Below, piece after piece: positions 1 through 7,982 of a stretch of 64,000 nt of DNA (position 1 is its first letter; every line of letters starts with the position of its first letter). The stretch comes from Arthrobacter sp. Bi83. GTDB taxonomy: Bacteria > Actinomycetota > Actinomycetes > Actinomycetales > Micrococcaceae. The position numbers were made by a program, and so were the translations under genes. A model generated the notes under the pieces. It saw only the letters and a program-made list of their open reading frames with translations. It was not told the origin of the DNA and did no database searches. The stretch covers positions 24,110 to 88,109 of the forward strand of contig NZ_CAKKLY010000016.1 of the NCBI RefSeq assembly GCF_918698095.1, in the 5' to 3' direction.

Positions 1-1
1 C

Positions 2-115
2 GGAGGCGAGATCCAGGTGAAATACCGCCAGGCCCTTGATGACCTGATCCGCACCAAGGACGTCGCATCGTTCACGAAGACGATGACCAGCGTCGATACC
101 CGCTCGAAGGGCTAA
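2..115 (+). CDS. ABC transporter substrate-binding protein, C-terminal end (partial)
   Basis: The window opens inside this gene. The frame starting at base 2 reads 37 codons to a TAA at 113-115, and the product ends in RKT-like helical sequence with DDLIRTKDVASF and a terminal KG. A short helical C-terminus directly upstream of two sugar-type permease genes is what is expected of the extracellular solute-binding lipoprotein of a carbohydrate (MalE/UgpB-type) importer. Only the tail is visible, so the assignment rests mostly on position: six bases separate its stop from the first permease gene. The substrate cannot be told from this fragment. Confidence 0.6.
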   Translation, partial: GGEIQVKYRQALDDLIRTKDVASFTKTMTSVDTRSKG

Positions 116-121
116 AGAAAC

Positions 122-1180
122 ATGATGACGAGCCGCGCCCGAACAGCGCCTCCCACCAACGCCGGGCAGAACACAAGTACGGTCCCCGTCCCGTCAGGAC
201 GCGCCAAGCGACGCGGGCGCGGCTCCGAAACCCGTCTTGCCTACATCTTCCTTGCCCCGCTGCTGGCAATCTTTGCCGGCTTCTATCTCTGGCCTGCCGT
301 GGCGACGTTCCTTTCGAGCTTCTTCACGTGGGGAATGCTCAACCCCTGGCGGGCGGATCAGCCCGACACTTGGGTCCCTGCCGGAATTGACAACTACACC
401 ACTACGCTCACGAGTGCGGACTTTTGGAACGCTGCACTCAATTCAGTGGTATGGCTCATCGTTTTTCCGTTCCTGGTCGTGGTCATCTCCCTCGCGCTCT
501 CCCTGCTTATCTGGGAAGCGAAAAAGGGCACCGGGTTCTTCCGCAGCGCTATCATCTTGCCGATGACGATCTCTCTGGCCGCGGTCGGTGTCATCTGGGG
601 GTTCATCTACAACCCGGACCCCAACAAGGGGCTGCTCAACGCAGCCTTGAAGCTCATCGGCGTGGGCAATGCCGACCTGAATATCGGTCCGCTCGAGCTG
701 CACCTTGGCCGCTGGCTGTCCAATCCCGGCGTGCTGCATCTGGGCGGGCTGGACGTCCGGCTCACCAATATCATGATCATCATCCCAGCTGTGTGGGCTT
801 TCGTCGGCTTCGGCGTCATCACCTTCACAGCCGGCCTCACCTCGGTACCGGCTGAGTTGGTCGAGGCATCGAAGGTGGACGGGGCCTCGCGGTGGCAGAC
901 CATCCGGCACGTAACCCTTCCGAGCCTGCGGCCCTCGATTGTCGTCGTCGTCGTGATCTCGATCATCTTCGCCTTGCGGACCTTCGACATCGTGTTCGTC
1001 ACGACCGGCGGCGGCCCCGCTCAAGACACCGAAGTCCTGGGATTGCTGCTGTGGCAACAGGCGTTCCAGTTCCTCGACTCCCCCAAAGCCGGGCAGGCCG
1101 CCGCGATCGCCATCATCATGTCGTTCGTACTTATTGCCGCCGCCATGCCCTTCCTCCGCAAGAACGGAAACCCCTCATGA
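122..1180 (+). CDS. Carbohydrate ABC transporter permease (MalF/UgpA type)
   Basis: Inner-membrane subunit of a binding-protein-dependent sugar importer. The 352-residue product has a basic, disordered N-terminus of about 35 residues, then a first membrane helix (about residues 38-62). Further helices follow, with the EAA loop that docks on the ATPase near residues 240-265 (ELVEASKVDGASRWQTIRH). Length and layout match MalF-like permeases that lack the long periplasmic P2 domain. The ATG at 122 has a second in-frame ATG at 125; either could be used. The stop overlaps the start of the next permease gene by four bases. No ATPase gene is present nearby, so a shared MsiK/UgpC-type ATPase encoded elsewhere is likely, as is common in actinobacteria. 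Confidence 0.92.
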   Translation: MMTSRARTAPPTNAGQNTSTVPVPSGRAKRRGRGSETRLAYIFLAPLLAIFAGFYLWPAVATFLSSFFTWGMLNPWRADQPDTWVPAGIDNYTTTLTSADFWNAALNSVVWLIVFPFLVVVISLALSLLIWEAKKGTGFFRSAIILPMTISLAAVGVIWGFIYNPDPNKGLLNAALKLIGVGNADLNIGPLELHLGRWLSNPGVLHLGGLDVRLTNIMIIIPAVWAFVGFGVITFTAGLTSVPAELVEASKVDGASRWQTIRHVTLPSLRPSIVVVVVISIIFALRTFDIVFVTTGGGPAQDTEVLGLLLWQQAFQFLDSPKAGQAAAIAIIMSFVLIAAAMPFLRKNGNPS

Positions 1181-2007
1181 CGTCCCAGTGGCGCACGCTT
1201 ACCCTCTACGCCATTCTTACCGTGGCAAGCATTGTCTGGATTGTTCCCGTTGTTGGTGCTGGTGCCATCGCCGTCCTGCCGCTTGATCAGAGCACCAAAG
1301 GATGGTGGACGGCCGACCCGGCCACGGTGACGTTCGCTAACTTCGGCCGGGTCTGGGACGGTGGCCTCTCCGGCTACGCTGTGAACAGTCTCATCATCGC
1401 CGTGCTGTCCGTGCTCATCACGCTCGCCGTCGGAACGGTCGCCGCGTACGCCTTCGCCCGGATGCGCTTTCGGTTCAAGGGCTTCGTCCACGTCATGCTG
1501 CTCACGACCATGATCGTGCCCGTCCAGATCATCCTGATCCCGCTCATCCCGTGGTTCCGGACACTGGGCCTTAACAACGGGTCATGGCAGTATCTCGGCA
1601 TCGCCCTGGTCCATACAGCATTCGGCGCGGGATGGTCGATCTTCATGCTGAGCAGCTTCTTCGAAGGTATCCCGAACGAACTTCTTGAGAGCGCCAAGAT
1701 CGATGGTGCGGGATCGTTCAAAGCGTTCAGCGCCATCGCCCTTCCGCTCGCCCTCCCGGGCATCGTGTCGTTCGTCATCATCGACTTCGTATTCGTATGG
1801 AATGACCTGCTTATGGGCCTCACACTGCTTGATGCCGATCACCGTCCGATCACTGTCGGACTGGCGAACCTGAACGCGCCTCAGCTCAACCAGGACGACC
1901 TCATCTCGGCCGGATCCATCCTCGCGATCCTGCCCCCGCTGCTCCTGTTTGCCCTGCTGAACCGTTACTACGTCAAGGGACTTTTCGCCGGGGCGGTCAA
2001 AGGATGA
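1177..2007 (+). CDS. Carbohydrate ABC transporter permease (MalG/UgpE type)
   Basis: Second membrane subunit of the importer, 276 residues. The reading frame is open further upstream, but the ATG at 1177, in ATGA overlap with the previous stop, gives the normal MalG-family length and an N-terminal membrane helix right after the start. The EAA motif lies near residues 165-190 (NELLESAKIDGAGSF), with a conserved Leu-Pro pair after it, and the C-terminus has the short basic tail usual for MalG (NRYYVKGLFAGAVKG). It forms the heterodimeric translocation channel with the permease encoded upstream. The following gene again overlaps by four bases, so permeases and downstream enzymes are translated as one coupled operon. 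Confidence 0.92.
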   Translation: MTSQWRTLTLYAILTVASIVWIVPVVGAGAIAVLPLDQSTKGWWTADPATVTFANFGRVWDGGLSGYAVNSLIIAVLSVLITLAVGTVAAYAFARMRFRFKGFVHVMLLTTMIVPVQIILIPLIPWFRTLGLNNGSWQYLGIALVHTAFGAGWSIFMLSSFFEGIPNELLESAKIDGAGSFKAFSAIALPLALPGIVSFVIIDFVFVWNDLLMGLTLLDADHRPITVGLANLNAPQLNQDDLISAGSILAILPPLLLFALLNRYYVKGLFAGAVKG

Positions 2008-2819
2008 TGACCGAAACGACGCGATGTGTTCGCCTGGCTGTTGTCCAGCACGTTATGCCTGTCGGCGACCCCGAGTACAGCCGCCGGCATCTCGCCGATG
2101 TGGTCAAAGAGCATGGCGACGCCGACCTCATCGTCTTTCCCGAAATGTTCATCCCCGGATACGACCTTGCCGTGGTCACTGCCCGAAGCGCCGACCTGGC
2201 TGAGCATGCCAGGACCGGGCCCACCGCGAGGCTCGTTCGGGACCTGTCGCAACGGCACAATGCGACCATCGTGGTCGGGTTTCTCGAACGCGCCGAGGAC
2301 GGCAAGCTGTGCAACTCCTTGCTCATCGCCGCCCCCGACGGGGACCTCGCGACTTACCGTAAGTCCCACCTGTTCCCTGCCGAGCTGCCCGTATTTGAAG
2401 CCGGGCACCAGCTTCCGGTCATTGCAACTCCTGCCGGCGTCCTGGGACCGCAAATCTGCTTCGAGCACGCGTTTCCCGCCATCGCGACCACGCAGGCACT
2501 CGGGGGCGCCGAAATCCTTGTCATCCCCTCGGCGGTCGGAGCCGACCATGAGCACCTGATCGAGGTACGCACGCGCGCCCGCGCCCAGGACAACCAAATC
2601 TTCGCGATCGCAGCCAACTCCAACTCGCCGGGCTTCTGCGGACACTCCATGGTCGTCGATCCCCGGGGGCGCGTTCTCGCCGCGGCCGCACTCGACGACG
2701 TGGTCCTCCGCGCTACCCTCGACCTGTCGGAAATCCCTGCAGAACGGGGCCGTGAACCCTCGCTCTGGATGGGACGCCCGAACCTCTACCTCTTCGGCCA
2801 CAGGGAGGACGAAGCATGA
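2004..2819 (+). CDS. Carbon-nitrogen hydrolase (nitrilase superfamily)
   Basis: Cytosolic amidase-type enzyme of 271 residues, the usual size for the nitrilase superfamily. The Glu-Lys-Cys triad is visible: E47 in FPEMF, K120 in YRKSH and C152 in QICFEHAFP. The family hydrolyses amide or related C-N bonds through a thioester on the cysteine. The substrate is unknown; family members include N-carbamoyl amidohydrolases, omega-amidases and aliphatic amidases. The start is an ATG in overlap with the permease stop (a second ATG follows at 2007), and the stop overlaps the glycosidase gene. Its position inside a sugar import operon suggests that the imported compound carries an amide, ureido or N-acyl group, but that is inference. 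Confidence 0.85.
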   Translation: MMTETTRCVRLAVVQHVMPVGDPEYSRRHLADVVKEHGDADLIVFPEMFIPGYDLAVVTARSADLAEHARTGPTARLVRDLSQRHNATIVVGFLERAEDGKLCNSLLIAAPDGDLATYRKSHLFPAELPVFEAGHQLPVIATPAGVLGPQICFEHAFPAIATTQALGGAEILVIPSAVGADHEHLIEVRTRARAQDNQIFAIAANSNSPGFCGHSMVVDPRGRVLAAAALDDVVLRATLDLSEIPAERGREPSLWMGRPNLYLFGHREDEA

Positions 2820-4594
2820 GCAAACGCAAGCCCCGAGACGTCGGCAACGGCCTGCTCGCCGCCTCGTTCACAGAGACCGCAATCCTTGCTGTCACCCGAC
2901 CACACCCACTGCTCGGCATGGTCGAAATGACCGGGGCCCGGGAATTCTCGGAGGACCAGGACCGGGGAGTCGAAGCCCGGGTCCGGGCATACCGAGCCCA
3001 CCTCGCGAGTGACGCCTCGGCTGCACTGCAGCTGCTCTCGAACAATCCCGTTACGCTCGAGGCAGACGTAACCACGCGCGGCTCAGGCCTGGCCTGGACC
3101 ACTCGGTCCACCGGACCATTATCCATACGGTTCCGCGGCCGCCTGCAACGCCCACCCTACGCCGAAATCACCGACATCAAACCTCCGCAGCCGATCCCGC
3201 AGGACACTGTCATCGACGTCCACGGGCCTGTGCTGACCCTCCGGTCCGCCGCCCTCACCGCGGGCGCGACCATCACCGCCTCGTCACCAGCCGGTCAAGT
3301 GGGCTGGGTGCAGGTTGGAGGGGACTTCGAATGCCACGCCCCGGGCAGGACCTCCTCCGAGTTGTCATTGACCGTGGACCTCCAGGTCGACGGCGGTCTT
3401 CGCTTCCCCAGGGGAGGGACGCACGTCGTCGCTGCCACAGTCGGTGATCTTTGTGACCGAGCCATTCACGCTGCACGCGCCTACGCTCTTGGCTGCTGCG
3501 CGCTCGATGTCACCGAAGACCAAACCTGCGTCGTCACGGACCACCGCCTCCTGCCACTGTCCTGGACGCGCGACGCCTACTTCATCGTCCTGCCTCTCCT
3601 GCTCCATGGCGAAACCGGATCGGTTGAGGAAGACGTCGTACGCCGCCACCTGAACTGGCTCTTCGGGCCCGCCCGCTCCGAAGGGCCCTGGATGCGCAGC
3701 CACCTAACGGGCGGCCAGGTCAAAGACCCGGGGCTCCAGGCGGACCAGCAGCTGTATCCAGTCCTCGAGCTCGTCGACTTCCGGCGACGGTTCGGGCACT
3801 GGCCTTCAACGGACCTTCCCCATTGGCAGCGCGGCATCGAAGCTGCCTTTAGGGATCTCGTCATCTCCCCGGAAACAGACCTGCTCGTCAGCCAGGAAAA
3901 CCCAGCCGACGATCCCGCCGAGTACCCGCACAACTTCTCAACCCAGATCCTGTTCTCCGAAGTGCTCAGCCGGCTCGGCCAGGTTGCAGACGAACTTGGG
4001 CTCGACGGCGCTGAGGTACGTCGAAGAGCCCACAGGGTACGCGAACAGACCAAAGCCCTGTTTCAAGTCGATAGCCCCTCCGGGCGCCCAGCCTACGCCT
4101 ACGAGGTGGACGCCAGCGACGGGTACCGCCTGTACGCCGACGCCAATGACCTACCAACTGCCCTCGCGGCAGCGTGGGGTTTCTGCTCGCCGGAGGACCC
4201 GGCGTGGCGCACCACCATGGAAGCGGCCTTCGACAGCGCAGGACCCTATGCCTTGAGGGGTCCGTTCGGTGGACTCGGGTCCGTGCACACAGAAGGTGTG
4301 TGGGGGCTGGGTCTCATCCAGGAGCTCATCTTCGCGCGGGCCGTTGGCGACGATGAACGCCAGGCGCGCGTCCTTGGCACTCTAGAGGAGTTGATGTCCG
4401 AGGAGGGCATGCTGCCCGAAACTGCTGACCCCTTAACGGGCGAGTGGTTGTCCCGGCACTGGTTCGGATGGCCCGGCGCCGCGCTTGCATGCGTTCTGAG
4501 CTCCAACGATCTCCGCCCACAGCCGAACGGACCCAATCACTACGAAGAGATCGTCCCGCCACGGCTAACTCCTCAAGGAAGGAGCAGCGAATGA
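2816..4594 (+). CDS. Six-hairpin glycosidase-like protein, possibly GH125-related
   Basis: A 592-residue cytosolic protein. The first ~240 residues look like a beta-rich N-terminal domain. The rest looks like an (alpha/alpha)6 barrel: LSWTRDAYF near residue 247, YADANDLPTALAAAWG near 440-455, and GGLGSVHTEGVWGLGL near 485-500. These resemble the TWxRD, DDAN and GxGxxHT signatures of family GH125 alpha-mannosidases and, more loosely, amylo-alpha-1,6-glucosidases. Two carboxylate-rich segments could supply the acid and base, but I cannot assign them. There is no signal peptide, so it would act on an imported oligosaccharide. Both ends overlap neighbours by four bases. Exact family and linkage specificity are uncertain; a structural comparison with GH125, GH63 and GH15 would decide. 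Confidence 0.7.
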   Translation: MSKRKPRDVGNGLLAASFTETAILAVTRPHPLLGMVEMTGAREFSEDQDRGVEARVRAYRAHLASDASAALQLLSNNPVTLEADVTTRGSGLAWTTRSTGPLSIRFRGRLQRPPYAEITDIKPPQPIPQDTVIDVHGPVLTLRSAALTAGATITASSPAGQVGWVQVGGDFECHAPGRTSSELSLTVDLQVDGGLRFPRGGTHVVAATVGDLCDRAIHAARAYALGCCALDVTEDQTCVVTDHRLLPLSWTRDAYFIVLPLLLHGETGSVEEDVVRRHLNWLFGPARSEGPWMRSHLTGGQVKDPGLQADQQLYPVLELVDFRRRFGHWPSTDLPHWQRGIEAAFRDLVISPETDLLVSQENPADDPAEYPHNFSTQILFSEVLSRLGQVADELGLDGAEVRRRAHRVREQTKALFQVDSPSGRPAYAYEVDASDGYRLYADANDLPTALAAAWGFCSPEDPAWRTTMEAAFDSAGPYALRGPFGGLGSVHTEGVWGLGLIQELIFARAVGDDERQARVLGTLEELMSEEGMLPETADPLTGEWLSRHWFGWPGAALACVLSSNDLRPQPNGPNHYEEIVPPRLTPQGRSSE

Positions 4595-5550
4595 GGGCAT
4601 CGTCAGCCATGACCGGTGTCCGTACGGTGATCGGTCTGGACATCGGCGGCTCCAAAACCCACGGCATTAAGCTGGTGGATGGGTCGGTCGTAGAAGACCG
4701 GATCGCAGGGAGCGCCAACACTCAGAACGTCAGCACAACCACGGCTTCCCGGAACCTCGCCGGCCTTCTCAAGGCCCTCGGAGCGGATGAAGCGGACGAG
4801 GTGTACGTCGGATCCGGTGGTGTGGACACCGACGCCGACAAGGCGGCACTGCGCAGCCTTATTACCCCCCATATTCCAGGTGTCGCGGTGACCATAGTTC
4901 ATGACACCCGACTGATTCTTGCCGCCGCGGGCGCCCGGACAGGTATCGCCGTCATCGCTGGCACGGGCTCCGCCGTCTGGGGCATCGCCCCCGACGGTAC
5001 AGAGGCAAGAGTCGGAGGCTGGGGCTATCTCCTCGGCGACGAAGGAAGTGGCTACTGGCTCGCTCGTGAATCAGTACGCCATGCACTTCACCGAGCCAAC
5101 CTCGGGCTGCCCACCGATGACCTCAGCACGGCGCTGCTGGAAGAGTGCGGTCTCAACTCCCCCGAGGAACTGATCCGGCTCTTCCACGGCGGCGCCGACC
5201 GGACCTACTGGGCAAATAAGTCACGACTTGTTTTCGCCTGCGCCCAAATGGGCCACCCAGAGAGCCTCATCCTCATTCAGCAGGCAGGCAAAAGCCTCGC
5301 CGAGCAGGCGCTCCAAGTCGCCACTCGGCTCGGGATACCCGGTCCCGTGGTCCTTGGAGGAGGTCTCGGCGTCAATCAGGTCGCGCTCCAGGAATCATTC
5401 ACCACCCACTTGGCCGCGCACGGACTAACGGAGGTTCACGTTCTCACGACCGAGCCGGTGTTCGGTGTCCCCTTCCTGGCTGGGAAAACATCAGCCAGCA
5501 CTCCTGAAGTGGACTACATGATGATGCCCTCCACTCGAGCCCACCATTAG
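4591..5550 (+). CDS. BadF/BadG/BcrA/BcrD-type sugar kinase, N-acetylglucosamine kinase-like
   Basis: ASKHA-fold ATPase of 319 residues. The phosphate-1 loop is GLDIGGSKTHG near residues 14-24. A second signature, AGTGSAVWG followed by GGWGYLLGDEGSGYW, is typical of eukaryote-like N-acetylglucosamine kinases and the BadF/BadG family. A strong ribosome site (AAGGAAGGAG, 4575-4584) fixes the ATG at 4591, which overlaps the glycosidase stop; the frame open further upstream is not needed. Operon position suggests it phosphorylates the monosaccharide released by the upstream glycosidase and hydrolase, feeding central metabolism. The precise sugar (GlcNAc, glucosamine or another) cannot be read from the sequence. 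Confidence 0.82.
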   Translation: MRASSAMTGVRTVIGLDIGGSKTHGIKLVDGSVVEDRIAGSANTQNVSTTTASRNLAGLLKALGADEADEVYVGSGGVDTDADKAALRSLITPHIPGVAVTIVHDTRLILAAAGARTGIAVIAGTGSAVWGIAPDGTEARVGGWGYLLGDEGSGYWLARESVRHALHRANLGLPTDDLSTALLEECGLNSPEELIRLFHGGADRTYWANKSRLVFACAQMGHPESLILIQQAGKSLAEQALQVATRLGIPGPVVLGGGLGVNQVALQESFTTHLAAHGLTEVHVLTTEPVFGVPFLAGKTSASTPEVDYMMMPSTRAHH

Positions 5551-5569
5551 TACGGAGTACAAGCCCAAA

Positions 5570-5803
5570 ATGAGCGCCACACAGTTCACGGTGAAAGACA
5601 ACCCAAGCAAACTTTACTCAACCGAAGAAGTGACGGTCTCCTTTTGCAAGGACCCCAAAGTCGGACGAATTTGGGTCATGTCACGCTCAGAATTAGCCGA
5701 CCTGCAGGCCGCGATTGAAGCGTACCTAGCAACAAAGCGCGGGCGGCACGACGGCAGGCCCGCAAAGGTCCGCCACGCACAAATCAACACGCGTGGGCGG
5801 TGA
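5570..5803 (+). CDS. Hypothetical small protein
   Basis: A 77-residue product of unknown function, 19 bases after the kinase gene on the same strand. It has mixed strand/helix character (TEEVTVSFCKDP then SELADLQAAIEAYLATK) and a basic tail. A weak GGAG lies about 14 bases before the ATG. I do not recognise a family. The predicted helix and the single Cys are the only distinct traits. It is retained because codon use looks coding and the frame fills the gap within an otherwise packed operon, but it could be a chance frame. Confidence 0.5.
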   Translation: MSATQFTVKDNPSKLYSTEEVTVSFCKDPKVGRIWVMSRSELADLQAAIEAYLATKRGRHDGRPAKVRHAQINTRGR

Positions 5804-5881
5804 GGGTGCGTGCCCCCGGAATCCGTACGGACCGCCCGCTGCGGTTAATAATCGATGTCGGTGACCAATAGAGGTAGGTAT

Positions 5882-6364
5882 ATGAGACGCGCAAAAATTG
5901 TGGCTACGTTCGGCCCGGCAGTTGCCAGCTACGAAAACATCCTCGCGGTGCTGGAGGCCGGCAGTGACGTCGCCCGCATGAACATGAGCCACGGCGACTA
6001 CACCGTGCCCGACGTTGCCGAACCTGACTCGACACTCCAGCACCAACCCGCGCGGGCCATCGCACAGGCAGCCGCCCAAACAGGGCTGACAGCAGCCGAC
6101 TTCGATCTGATCGAAATCTATGAAGCCTTCGCCCGTGTCGCACTCGACAGCGCCGCCGCCCCTAACATCCCTGCAGAGAAAATCAACGCCAACGGGGGTG
6201 CGATCGCTCTCGGACAACCCATCGGCGCGTCCGGAGCCCGCCTGGTCCTGCATACCGGTTTGGAACTGGGCCGCCGCGGGACAGGACGCGGAGTCGATGC
6301 GCTGTGTGGCGGAGGCGGACAAGGCGATGCCATGGTCCTGTACGGACCGGACCAGACCGCATGA
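5882..6364 (+). pseudogene. In-frame chimera: pyruvate kinase N-terminus fused to thiolase C-terminus
   Basis: A 160-codon uninterrupted frame made of two unrelated pieces. Residues 1 to about 44 are the start of an actinobacterial pyruvate kinase ([12 protein letters not shown], then [11 protein letters not shown], its substrate-loop signature). From about residue 45 (base ~6014) it continues as the C-terminal part of an acetyl-CoA acetyltransferase: [29 protein letters not shown] and CGGGGQGDA. Thiolase active-site residues are damaged: the Asn of NEAF is Tyr80 and the catalytic His of GHPxGxSG is Gln112, while Cys142 remains. Neither enzyme can be complete. The pyruvate kinase translation start survives with a purine-rich leader, and the stop overlaps the glycerate kinase ATG, so it may still be translated and couple that gene. 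A deletion or recombination junction is the simplest origin. Confidence 0.8.
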
Positions 6365-7323
6365 TTCTCGTTGCGCCCGACAGCTTCAAAGGCACCTACA
6401 CTGCAGCCGAAGTCGCAGCCCACATCGCCAACGGGATAAGGTCGGTCGGCGGAACAGCTCTGGAGATGCCCGTCGCCGACGGCGGCGAGGGGACTTTCGA
6501 TGTCATCTTCCAAGGACTACAGGCCCAACCCCTCACCGTCAGCACCGTCGGTCCTTGGGGTGACGAAGCTAAAGCGGTCATCGGTCTTACACAAAACGGG
6601 ACAGCCATTGTTGAACTGGCCTCGGCCAGTGGCCTGACCATGCCCACTGAGCAGACACGGGACCCCTTGACCGCCAACACATACGGCACAGGACTTTTGA
6701 TCGCTGAAGCAGTCCGGCAGGGAGCCCAAAGGATTCTCGTCGCCGCCGGCGGGTCAGCAACCACAGATGGCGGTGCCGGAGCCATCACCGCCATCGAAGA
6801 GGCCGGCGGACTGCGCGGAGCCCAACTCGTCGTCCTGTCCGACGTCACCACCAAATTCTCCGACGCGGCTCGGGTCTTCGGTCCGCAGAAAGGAGCCGAC
6901 CCGGCCACCGTCGACATCCTGACACAGCGACTAGAGCGACTCGCCGAAACCCTTAAACGCGACCCCAGAAAAGTCGACAGGGCCGGGGCGGCCGGCGGTT
7001 TCGCGGGCGGCGTGTGGGCACAGTACGAAGCGTCACTAGTCTCCGGCGCGGACTACATCCTCGACCTACTGCAGGCCGATGCGCACATCGCCGCCAGTGA
7101 AGCAGTCATCGTCGGCGAAGGCCGACTCGACTCCCAAACAGGCCAAGGCAAAATTATTTCCGGGATACTAGCCCGCAGCCGCGGCATACCCGTCTACGCA
7201 GTAGTCGGGTCAACACACGAAGACCTCGGGAGCTACGCCAGCAACTTCGCCGACATCATCACCGCCAGCGACGGACCCGGGATGATTGCCGCAGGCGCCC
7301 ACATCGCAGCCAAAAGACGGTAA
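6361..7323 (+). CDS. Glycerate 2-kinase
   Basis: Member of the GarK/GlxK glycerate kinase family (320 residues), which converts D-glycerate to 2-phosphoglycerate with ATP. Family marks include [15 protein letters not shown] at the start, [11 protein letters not shown] near residue 40, [14 protein letters not shown] near 138, GPQKGA near 178 and [13 protein letters not shown] near 260. The chosen ATG at 6361 overlaps the stop of the chimera and begins directly with the conserved [10 protein letters not shown]; the frame is open earlier but that part is not family-like. A second, more diverged glycerate kinase lies in the gcl operon at 33.3-34.6 kb. Here it ends the sugar-uptake operon, implying that glycerate or tartronate semialdehyde is a product of that pathway. 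Confidence 0.9.
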   Translation: MILVAPDSFKGTYTAAEVAAHIANGIRSVGGTALEMPVADGGEGTFDVIFQGLQAQPLTVSTVGPWGDEAKAVIGLTQNGTAIVELASASGLTMPTEQTRDPLTANTYGTGLLIAEAVRQGAQRILVAAGGSATTDGGAGAITAIEEAGGLRGAQLVVLSDVTTKFSDAARVFGPQKGADPATVDILTQRLERLAETLKRDPRKVDRAGAAGGFAGGVWAQYEASLVSGADYILDLLQADAHIAASEAVIVGEGRLDSQTGQGKIISGILARSRGIPVYAVVGSTHEDLGSYASNFADIITASDGPGMIAAGAHIAAKRR

Positions 7324-7354
7324 CGCGGCAGGTTTGCGGTTTGGTTACACCCCA

Positions 7355-7368
7355 ACCTGACGTCAGGT
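7355..7368. promoter_or_regulatory. 14-bp perfect palindrome
   Basis: ACCTGACGTCAGGT is fully self-complementary and lies 32 bases after the glycerate kinase stop, in the gap before the exporter remnant. It is too short for a terminator and has no T-tract. It could be an orphan operator left beside a deleted gene. No promoter for a neighbouring gene can be placed next to it. Confidence 0.4.
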
Positions 7369-7469
7369 AAGAGGCCGATGGGCGTCAGCATAGGGTGTGA
7401 TTCCCCTTTTCCGACACGGCTCAAGAGGCTCTTAGAGCTCAACCTGACAATACTGATCCCCCAGCCGTC

Positions 7470-7936
7470 CCCAAACCTCCGCCACCGGAGCCGCGAACTG
7501 CGCCGCATACAGCGCCGAGTACGCCTCGCCGGCAACCAACAAGGAAGCATGCGTGCTCGTCGCCTCATTTAGGATCAGCACCGATGGCCCGGCCAGGAAC
7601 GCGCACGCAATCGTGACCAGCTGCTTCTCGCCGGCGGACACATTGGTGCCCTCGTCCTCGGGCACGGTGTCGTAGCCCTTCGGCAACGAGTGCACGAACC
7701 GCGCGGCCTCCAGAATCTCGGCTTCGGAAGCATCAGGTCGCCCGTACGCGATGTTGTCCCGGATCGATCCGCGAACACCTACGTATCTGCAGCTCCATGC
7801 CCATCCGCGAGCGCAGCTCGCGGATGGGCATGGAGGTGACGTCCCCGCCGTCGAGCATTATCCGGCGCGCATCAATCTCGAAGAACCGCATCATCAGGCT
7901 CACCAGAGTCGTCTTCCCGATCCCCGTGGGAGCCTA
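7470..7936 (-). pseudogene. Decayed copy 1 of the ABC exporter ATPase 3' end
   Basis: The reverse strand matches the last third of the intact exporter gene at 11556-13592, with many substitutions. Recognisable pieces are [36 protein letters not shown] and [20 protein letters not shown]. The stretch coding for the D-loop, H-loop and most of the last domain (about 160 bp) is missing, so DEATS runs straight into THASLL. The Walker B acid is changed (LNEATS), the Walker A end is cut off, and the native stop is lost. It cannot encode a working ATPase. It contains a 19-bp perfect palindrome absent from the intact gene. A related shorter remnant lies at 10165-10310. Confidence 0.85.
7793..7835. repeat. 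19-bp perfect inverted repeat with 5-base loop inside the remnant
   Basis: Bases 7793-7811 and 7817-7835 are exact reverse complements around the loop CGCAG. In the intact gene (about 12053-12095) only the left arm and loop are conserved. The right arm differs over some 15 bases, with no change in length. This is the pattern expected when the left arm was copied into the right by template switching at a quasi-palindrome. Confidence 0.85.
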
Positions 7937-7982
7937 TTCCACGCGAGCATCTGCTGTGCGCAGGGGCGGTGAGCGAGGTGCT

